NCBI GenBank assembly: GCA_026386955.1
Contig: JAPLMQ010000306.1
Span: forward strand, 1 to 60,618
Direction of reading: 5' to 3'
Source of the DNA: Planctomycetota bacterium
GTDB lineage: Bacteria; Planctomycetota; Phycisphaerae; Phycisphaerales; Phycisphaeraceae
DNA length: 60,618 nt
The notes below the pieces were generated by a model. It did not search any database. It was not told the origin of the DNA and worked only from the letters and a program-made list of their open reading frames with translations. The position numbers and the translations under genes are program-made. Positions 51,372-58,133 of the stretch are shown piece by piece; the stretch's first letter is position 1, and the number at the start of each line of letters is the position of its first letter.

Positions 51372-52904
51372 ATGCCCCTGCTCAAGCCGGCGGAACGGCC
51401 CTTGCTCGAAGGCGTCTCGCGCCTCGTCTACGTCAACCCGTTCCTGCCCGAGCGCGTCGCGATCGAGCGCCAGATCCTCGGCCCCGCCTTCTCCGAGGCC
51501 GGGTCCGACTGGAACGTGCGCCCCGACGCCGACTCCGGGTACCCCAACCTCCAGCGCATCACCGCCCTGGGCCAGCAGGCGGCCGACGACCTCCGCCGCC
51601 GCATCGCCGCCGGCGCGAAACCCGTGCGCGACGAGCCTGCGCTCTACGAGGGCCTCGTCCTCTTCCTCCTCTACCACCGTTACCTCGAGCGCCTGCGCGA
51701 GACCGCCGCCGCCTTCCTCCGCCAGCCCGACGCGCGCCTGCGCGTGGCCTACTACGCCTCCTTCGCCCGCGACGCGGGGCACTACCTCGCGCTGCCGGGC
51801 CTGCCCAAGCCCGATCCGCGCGAGACCGCGCACCTCTTCGCCTGCTTCTTCCAAGTCCGCCGGGCGTTCCGCCACATCTTCAACTTCCTCATCGGCGCCT
51901 CCGCCCCGGCCGTGCGCCTAAGGGCCGCCATCTGGCAGTCGATCTTCACCCACGACATGCGTCGCTACCGCCGCGGGCTCCACCTGCGCATGCAGGACCA
52001 CACCACGCTCATCACCGGCCCCTCGGGCACGGGCAAGGAGCTCGTCGCCCGCGCCATCGGGCTCTCTCGCTATCTCCCGTTCGACCACGCCTCCGAGTCC
52101 TTCCCCTCCGACCCGCCCAGCACGTTCCACGCCGTGAACCTCTCCGCGCTCTCGCCCACGCTGATCGAGTCGGAGCTCTTCGGGCACCGCCGGGGCGCGT
52201 TCACCGGCGCCGTCGTCGAGCGGGCCGGTCACCTCGAGACCTGCGGCCCCAACGGCGCGGTCTTCCTCGACGAGGTGGGCGAGCTCGACCCTGCCATCCA
52301 AGTCAAGCTCCTGCGCGTCCTGCAGGACCGCACGTTCCACCGCATCGGCGAGACTCGCCCGCGCCGGTTCGAGGGCAAGGTCATCGCCGCGACCAACCGC
52401 GACCTCGCCCGCGAGATCCGCGAGGGCAACTTCCGGGCCGACTTCTACTACCGGCTCTGCTCCGACATGATCGCCACGCCCGCGCTGGCGGAGCAGCTCC
52501 GCGACGACCCCGGCGAGCTGCCCCGGCTGACGCTCTTCCTCGCGCGGCAGATCGTCGGGCCCGAGGAGGCGGCCGGCCTGGCGGAGGAAGTGGTCGGCTG
52601 GATCGGCAAGCGGCTGGGCAAGGACTACGCCTGGCCGGGGAACGTGCGCGAGTTGGAGCAGTGCGTGCGCAGCGTGCTCATCCGCAAGGAGTATCACCCG
52701 CACGCGCCCCCGGAGGGGCCAACAGGATCATCCCCAGTCGAACTCGCAGCGGCGATGGCCTCGATGAGCCTCTCTGCCGACGAGCTGCTCCGCCGCTACT
52801 GCACGCTCGCTTACGCGAAGACCGGCAGCTACTTGGAGACGGCCCGCCGGTTGGGGATCGACCGGCGCACGGTGAAGCAGAAGGTCGACGCGGCGGCGGA
52901 CTGA
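51372..52904 (+). CDS. sigma-54-interacting-type AAA+ transcriptional activator
   Basis: 510 aa. Residues 1-185 form an unrecognised alpha-helical N-terminal domain (no receiver, GAF or PAS motif seen). AAA+ core: Walker A GPSGTGKE near 218, GHRRGAFTGA (the GAFTGA loop contacts sigma-54) near 274, Walker B FLDEVGELD near 298, then a C-terminal Fis-like helix-turn-helix (LETARRLGIDRRTVKQKV). AAGGA before ATG. Divergent from the VIT/VWA gene. Signal sensed unknown. Confidence 0.92.
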   Translation: MPLLKPAERPLLEGVSRLVYVNPFLPERVAIERQILGPAFSEAGSDWNVRPDADSGYPNLQRITALGQQAADDLRRRIAAGAKPVRDEPALYEGLVLFLLYHRYLERLRETAAAFLRQPDARLRVAYYASFARDAGHYLALPGLPKPDPRETAHLFACFFQVRRAFRHIFNFLIGASAPAVRLRAAIWQSIFTHDMRRYRRGLHLRMQDHTTLITGPSGTGKELVARAIGLSRYLPFDHASESFPSDPPSTFHAVNLSALSPTLIESELFGHRRGAFTGAVVERAGHLETCGPNGAVFLDEVGELDPAIQVKLLRVLQDRTFHRIGETRPRRFEGKVIAATNRDLAREIREGNFRADFYYRLCSDMIATPALAEQLRDDPGELPRLTLFLARQIVGPEEAAGLAEEVVGWIGKRLGKDYAWPGNVRELEQCVRSVLIRKEYHPHAPPEGPTGSSPVELAAAMASMSLSADELLRRYCTLAYAKTGSYLETARRLGIDRRTVKQKVDAAAD

Positions 52905-52952
52905 CAAGGCGCGGCCCGTCGGCCCCACCGCTCCCGAACCGCGGGTCGACTA

Positions 52953-55900
52953 TCAGCTCAACAACTGCTCGAGGTCTTCGCGGGTGAGGTTGCGCAGCAG
53001 GTTTTCCTGCCCGCCGACGATGGCGTCGGCCAGCTTCTTCTTTTTCTGCTGCAGCTCCGCGATGCGCTGCTCGACCGTGTCGGAGCAGATCAGGCGGTAG
53101 GCGAAGACGTGGCGGGTCTGCCCGATGCGGTGGGTGCGGTCGATCGCCTGGGCCTCGACGGCGGGGTTCCACCAAGGGTCGAGGATGAAGACGTATTCCG
53201 CGGCCGTGAGGTTGAGGCCCAATCCGCCCGCCTTGAGGCTGACCAGGAAGAGCGGACAGGCCGGGTCGGTCTGGAAGCGCTGCACAACGCGGCGGCGGTG
53301 GCGCGTCTGACCGTCGAGGTATTCGTAGGCGATCTTGCGCTGGTCGAGCCGGCGGCGCACGAGGGCGAGCATGGAGGTGAACTGGCTGAAGACCAGCGCC
53401 TTGTGCCCTTCCTCGATGAGGTCGCTCAAGCGCTCCATGAGCGTCTCGAGCTTCGCGCTGGGCTCGTCGGCCCGCGAGGGGTCAATGAGGCCGGGGTGAC
53501 ACGACGCCTGGCGGAGGCGCAGGAGCGCCTCGAGGACCATCATGGTCTGCCCGCCGGCGAGCCCGCTTGAGCCGTTGGCTCCGCCGCTGAGCAGCGCAGC
53601 CCTGTAGTGCTCGCGGAGCTGGTCGTAGAGCTTGCGCTGCTCGGGCTCGAGCTCGCAGACGATCGTCTGCTCGGTCTTCTCCGGGAGATCCTTGAGCACC
53701 TGCGACTTGGTGCGGCGGAGGATGAACGGCCGCAGGGCGCGGGCGACCTGCACGGCGTGGTCGGCGTCGAGCGAGGCGGGCGGGCCGCCTGCGTCGGGGT
53801 CGGCCGGGTCGGGCGCCTCGTCGCCGCGAACGAGCCGTCCGAAGCCGGTGCTCGAGCCGAGCAGGCCGGGGTTGAGGAACTCGAAGATCGACCAGAGGTC
53901 GCCCAGGTGGTTCTCGACGGGCGTGCCGGTGAGGGCGAGGCGGTGGTTGGCGTCGATGAGGCGGGCCGCCTTCGCCGACTGCGACGAGGGGTTTTTGATC
54001 GCCTGGGCCTCGTCGAGCACGATGTAGTCGAAGGTGTGCTTGCGCAGCTCGGCGATGTCGCGGCGCATCAGCCCGTACGAGGTGACGATGACGTCGTGGT
54101 TGCCGAAGGCCTCGCGCAGCGCTTCGCGGCCCGCGCCGGTGTAGGCCTGCACCCGCAGACGCGGGGCGAATTGGCGGGCCTCGTCGAGCCAGTTGAAGAC
54201 GACCGAGCGCGGGACCACGATGATGCTGGGGCGGTGCTCGCGGCGGGGCTGGCTCGGCACCCCGGAAGCGCCCGCGGCGTCGCCGGCCGGGGGCGCGTCG
54301 CTGTAGCGCGAGTCGAGCATGGCCAGCACCTGAATCGTCTTGCCCAAGCCCATGTCGTCCGCCAGCACGCCGCCCATCCCGAACTGCCGGAGGAAATCCA
54401 TCCATCCCAGGCCCTCTGCCTGGTACGGGCGCAGCGAACCCACGAAGCTCGGCGCCGGCTGGCAGGGCTCGATGCCCTCGAAGCGGCGGAGCCGAGAGCG
54501 GGCCTGCTCGAAGCGGGCGTCGACCTGTTCGAGGTCGCGCTCGTCGAGGAGGGCGTCGAGCAGGGCCGCTTGGTTGGGGGCGAAACGCAGGACGTCGCCG
54601 TCGGCCTTGCCGATGGCGGTGAGCAGCCCGTGGCGCTCGAGCCACTCCTGCGGGAGCAGGCCCTGCGAGCCGTCGTCGAGCGTGATCATCGTCTTGCCGT
54701 CGCGGGCGGCGGCGAGCAGGTCGGGCAGGCTGATCTCCTGCTCGCCGTTGCTGGTGGCGAAGCGGACCCCGCCGCGGACCTCGAACCAGTCGATGCCGCT
54801 GGCGATGCTCAGCCGCGGGGCGGCGGCGTTGCGGATCGTGCGCTGGTCGGCGGTGACGACCCAGCCTTGCCCGAGCAGGTGCGCCACCGCGCCCATCACG
54901 CGCTTCACGGGCAGCAGCAGCGTCTCGGAGCCGTTGTTGGGATGGTTGCGGAAGCCGAGGTTGGCGAGCGTGACCAGCGCGTCCTGCTCGCGGCGGAGGT
55001 CGCGGCGGATGGGGCAGGACTCGCCCGCGCCGTTTCCCTCGCCCGAGGCGGGCGCTTCGTTGTCGTTGGCGGGATCGGTTTCGCCCGCGGCGTCCGTGTC
55101 CGTTTCAGCATCGGAGTCGGCATCGGCGGCTGCTTCGCTGGCGTCGGTCGCCGCGCCGGCCTCGAGTTCGGGGTCCGGATCGCCGTCGTTGTCGAGTTCG
55201 TCGCCGTCGTCCGAAGCGGGCGAGTCCTCGAGGCCCGAGCGGGTGATGAAGGCCGGCGCGTCCTCCGCCTCGGCCTCGCCGTCGCCGCCCCCGGTGGGGA
55301 TGAACCGCCCGGGCTGGCCAGGCTTGACGCGGAAGCGGTCGTAGGCGAAGCCGACTCGCGCGACGACCTGGCTGCGCGGGACGCCCGCGCTGAGCGCCGG
55401 ATCCTGCGCCGCGGCGCTGAACAGCTCCAAGTGCGGCACGGGCTCGATGTGGAACTCGGGGCGGGCGAGGCCGGCGGGCAGGTCGATCTCGGGCAAATGA
55501 GGCAGGAGATATAGCCGGTCGAGGAAGCGCGGGACGTCGTCGGCGGGGACCTTGATCGGCCCTGCTGCCTCGCGCCCGCTCATCTCCTCGCGGAATTGCG
55601 ACACCCATCGCGTCGCCCCGCGGTCGTCGAAGGCCGACGCGCGGTTGCCGTGCACCAGCACGCCGTCGATCCCGCCGAGCACCAACGTCGGCTCGGCGAT
55701 CGACATCACCTGCTTCCCGCGGCGGAGCTCGACGGAGACCTCCAGGCTGTCGTCCGCCTCGCGGCCGACCATCCAAAGGATCCACGGCTCGCCGGGCTCC
55801 CAGACCAGCGGCTCGCTCTCGCCGTCGCGCTCGAGCACGCACCGCCCGCCCGGGCAGAGCTTCGCGAGCAGCGACCGCCACGCCCCGCGCGGGACGGCGA

Positions 55901-56609
55901 AGGTGTCGTGCCCCGAGTCGCTCATGTAGCTGTAGGGCGAAAGGTTCATCTCCACCGGGGCCGCGCCCAGCAGCATCGCGCAGGCATCGCGGTCGATCGG
56001 GTCGGCCAGCTCGGCGACGTTCGAGTGCGCGAGGCGCAGGCGCTTGAGTCGGCTCCAGCCCGAGCTGGTGGCGTCGCGCTGGCGCAGGAGGATGACCATC
56101 GCGTTGAAGCGGTGCGAGATCTCCTCGCTCAGGGCGTAGCAGATCTGCCGGGTGGTGGGCAGCACAACCGCGGCCGACTCGGGCGTCGGCGCCACGGCGG
56201 GCGAGCGCATCAGCGAGAGGCGGCCGACCCACTCGGGCTCGCCCTTGCGCTGGGGCTTGGGCGGCCCCTCGCCGCGGCGGCGAGCCTTGGGCGGCAGCGG
56301 GCTGGCCTGGTCGATCGGGTCGTCCTCGCGCGGGGCGGCGGCGGGGTTGCACTGCACGTCGACGATCGTCGCCCAGATGTGCTTGCAATACGCGCCGGCG
56401 ACGAACATCGGGCAGGTGCAATGCACCGAGGCGCTCGACCCCTGCCCGCGGATGGAGACCTGGTAGACCTGCGAGCCGCGGACCTCGGCGCGCACGAGTT
56501 CGCCCTCGGTCGCCGGGAGGCGACGGACGCGCCCGGACATTTGGTATGCCCGCCCGCGCATGCGGACACTGCTTTGAAAGTAAGGCGCCCAGGTCTTGAT
56601 CAACGACAT
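52953..56609 (-). CDS. SWIM-domain SNF2-family helicase
   Basis: 1218 aa. SWIM zinc finger CxCx8CxH (C64, C66, C75, H77) at the start. Residues about 455-530 are a highly acidic Asp/Glu/Ala-rich stretch. The C-terminal half has DDMGLGKTIQ (motif I), DEAQAIKN (motif II), LTGTPVENHLGDLWSI (motif III) and LKAGGLGLNLTAAEYVFILDPWWNPAVEAQAIDRTHRIGQ (motifs V/VI). It translocates on DNA and remodels protein-DNA complexes. Complete; ATG 56609. Convergent with the AAA+ activator gene. Confidence 0.95.
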   Translation of the reverse strand: MSLIKTWAPYFQSSVRMRGRAYQMSGRVRRLPATEGELVRAEVRGSQVYQVSIRGQGSSASVHCTCPMFVAGAYCKHIWATIVDVQCNPAAAPREDDPIDQASPLPPKARRRGEGPPKPQRKGEPEWVGRLSLMRSPAVAPTPESAAVVLPTTRQICYALSEEISHRFNAMVILLRQRDATSSGWSRLKRLRLAHSNVAELADPIDRDACAMLLGAAPVEMNLSPYSYMSDSGHDTFAVPRGAWRSLLAKLCPGGRCVLERDGESEPLVWEPGEPWILWMVGREADDSLEVSVELRRGKQVMSIAEPTLVLGGIDGVLVHGNRASAFDDRGATRWVSQFREEMSGREAAGPIKVPADDVPRFLDRLYLLPHLPEIDLPAGLARPEFHIEPVPHLELFSAAAQDPALSAGVPRSQVVARVGFAYDRFRVKPGQPGRFIPTGGGDGEAEAEDAPAFITRSGLEDSPASDDGDELDNDGDPDPELEAGAATDASEAAADADSDAETDTDAAGETDPANDNEAPASGEGNGAGESCPIRRDLRREQDALVTLANLGFRNHPNNGSETLLLPVKRVMGAVAHLLGQGWVVTADQRTIRNAAAPRLSIASGIDWFEVRGGVRFATSNGEQEISLPDLLAAARDGKTMITLDDGSQGLLPQEWLERHGLLTAIGKADGDVLRFAPNQAALLDALLDERDLEQVDARFEQARSRLRRFEGIEPCQPAPSFVGSLRPYQAEGLGWMDFLRQFGMGGVLADDMGLGKTIQVLAMLDSRYSDAPPAGDAAGASGVPSQPRREHRPSIIVVPRSVVFNWLDEARQFAPRLRVQAYTGAGREALREAFGNHDVIVTSYGLMRRDIAELRKHTFDYIVLDEAQAIKNPSSQSAKAARLIDANHRLALTGTPVENHLGDLWSIFEFLNPGLLGSSTGFGRLVRGDEAPDPADPDAGGPPASLDADHAVQVARALRPFILRRTKSQVLKDLPEKTEQTIVCELEPEQRKLYDQLREHYRAALLSGGANGSSGLAGGQTMMVLEALLRLRQASCHPGLIDPSRADEPSAKLETLMERLSDLIEEGHKALVFSQFTSMLALVRRRLDQRKIAYEYLDGQTRHRRRVVQRFQTDPACPLFLVSLKAGGLGLNLTAAEYVFILDPWWNPAVEAQAIDRTHRIGQTRHVFAYRLICSDTVEQRIAELQQKKKKLADAIVGGQENLLRNLTREDLEQLLS

Positions 56610-56764
56610 TCAGTGCGGTCCCGCAACGCGATCGGCTTGATGCAACCGCGAATCCCCAAGCTTAGCGTCCTTTCGAAAACGAGCAATCGCGCCGGCACGC
56701 GCGCGGCCATGCGCGCCTGTCGGACGCGTCTGCCGGGCGCATGGCCCGGGCCATCGCCCGCGGG

Positions 56765-56770
56765 TATAAA
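56765..56770 (+). promoter_or_regulatory. TATAAA -10-like box, nearly leaderless arrangement
   Basis: TATAAA (5/6) ends 9 nt before the protease ATG at 56780, so a transcript would start about 2-3 nt before the start codon. No clear -35. Confidence 0.35.
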
Positions 56771-56779
56771 CCGGTCCGC

Positions 56780-57763
56780 ATGACCCCGTGGATCCAAGAA
56801 TGGCTGATCGCCTCGGCGATGGTGGCGGTGGGGCTGATCGCCCTGGCGCTGCTGGTCCGCGCGGGCTTCCTGCGCGCCGGGGCGTTCGCGGGCGCGCCTG
56901 AACGCCGCGTGGGGCTCAACGGTCTTGACCTTGCCGTGGGCCTCGTCGTGCTCGTCTTGGGCTCGACGCTGGCCCAGCAAATCATCAGTGCCCCGCGCGA
57001 AGACCCGCCCCCCGCGGCGACGCAGCCCGCGGCCCAGGCGTCGTCCCAGCCTGCGACGGAACCTGCGACCCAACCCGCAACCTCGCCGTCGACGCAGCGG
57101 GCGGGCCCGCAGGAAAGCTCGATGCACCTGGCGCTCACGCAGATCGCCGTGCAGTTGCTCGGGGAAGGCGGTGTGCTGGTCTTCCTCGCGTGTCGCGTCA
57201 TGGGCAAGCCCCAGGGCCTCCGCGAGATCGGGCTCGTCCCGCGGCGGCCGCTGCGCGACATCGGCACGGGCCTGCTGGCGACGCTCGCGGCCGCGCCGCT
57301 GGTCTTCGACGTCATCGCGGTCACCGCGTTGGTCGGCGACGCGCTGGGCCATCCCCAGCCGACCACCGCGCACAAGATGCTCGAGGCCATGCTCAACAGC
57401 GAGTCGCGCCTCGCGCTGGCGCTGATGATGGTCTCCGCCGTCGCGATCGCCCCCGTGGTGGAGGAGGCGATCTTCCGCGGGCTGGTGCAGACGGTCCTGC
57501 TCGAAGCCCTCGGGCGCGACCGCCGGTGGACGACGATCGTCGTCTCGTCGGTGATCTTCACCTCGGTCCACGTCGGCTCAGCCGCGTGGCAGGCCATGCC
57601 CGGCCTGTTCGTGCTGGGGTTGATCCTCGGGTGGCTCTATGAAAGATCGGGGAGCCTGCTGCCGTCGATCCTGCTGCACGTGGGGTTCAATGCGGTGAAC
57701 ACGGCGATGCTGTTGCAATTGTCCCCTGCGGGAACGGGGGGAGCCGGGAGTTCCGGGGGCTGA
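56780..57763 (+). CDS. CPBP-family intramembrane metalloprotease
   Basis: 327 aa, about eight membrane helices. EEAIFRG (motif 1, zinc/catalytic Glu-Glu), the downstream His in TSVHVG (motif 2) and LHVGFNA (motif 3) are all present, so it is probably active. A cytoplasmic or periplasmic Ala/Pro/Gln-rich linker separates the first two helices from the protease core. CAAX-like bacteriocin-processing or stress proteases are relatives; substrate unknown. A terminator and the parS-like site follow. Confidence 0.88.
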   Translation: MTPWIQEWLIASAMVAVGLIALALLVRAGFLRAGAFAGAPERRVGLNGLDLAVGLVVLVLGSTLAQQIISAPREDPPPAATQPAAQASSQPATEPATQPATSPSTQRAGPQESSMHLALTQIAVQLLGEGGVLVFLACRVMGKPQGLREIGLVPRRPLRDIGTGLLATLAAAPLVFDVIAVTALVGDALGHPQPTTAHKMLEAMLNSESRLALALMMVSAVAIAPVVEEAIFRGLVQTVLLEALGRDRRWTTIVVSSVIFTSVHVGSAAWQAMPGLFVLGLILGWLYERSGSLLPSILLHVGFNAVNTAMLLQLSPAGTGGAGSSGG

Positions 57764-57792
57764 CGCGAGTTTGAGCGGGTTCCTGTCAACGA

Positions 57793-57808
57793 TGTTCCAT
57801 GTGGAACA
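57793..57808. promoter_or_regulatory. parS-like 16-bp palindrome
   Basis: TGTTCCATGTGGAACA differs at one base from TGTTCCACGTGGAACA, the form of ParB/Spo0J site known in some bacteria, and matches the classic TGTTTCACGTGAAACA at 13 of 16. It lies just before the protease terminator, in the 370-nt gap 57764-58133 that also holds a promoter. No DnaA-box cluster seen nearby. Confidence 0.5.
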
Positions 57809-57818
57809 CGTTTGCTGC

Positions 57819-57845
57819 GCCCATCTGTCAAGATGGGCAATTTTT
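57819..57845 (+). terminator. Rho-independent terminator of the CPBP protease gene
   Basis: GCCCATCT, loop GTCA, AGATGGGC (perfect 8 bp), then AATTTTT. Confidence 0.85.
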
Positions 57846-58025
57846 CGTGAATCCAGATAAAATGCGGAAACGGCGTCGACCCGATTCAGGGGCGCGCGCC
57901 GCAGTTCGCGCACCGGAGCGTTCCTGGATCGCGCGCAGGGCGTTTACACGCGAAATACCGCCTTTTACCAGACTCCTACCATCGCGCAACGCATGAGCCC
58001 GCGTATGTTTGTGATGCTCAATTCG

Positions 58026-58053
58026 TTGCCCAGCGCCAATTCAGGGTTACAAT
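58026..58053 (+). promoter_or_regulatory. candidate promoter of the secreted repeat protein gene
   Basis: TTGCCC (58026-58031), 16 bp, TACAAT (58048-58053), 4/6 and 5/6. Leader about 74 nt to the ATG at 58134. Confidence 0.5.
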
Positions 58054-58133
58054 CGACAGCCCGAAAGTTTCGTCCACCGTCTCCCTAATGCAGGAAGAGA
58101 CTGGGGATACACGCCAAAATGGAGGGTTTGCGC

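Noticed and set aside
53607..55514. Long plus-strand frame inside the SNF2 gene
   Set aside because: Shadow of the helicase; no family motif.
57846..58133. Replication origin next to the parS-like site
   Set aside because: No DnaA boxes, no AT-rich unwinding region and no dnaA, dnaN or parAB gene nearby.
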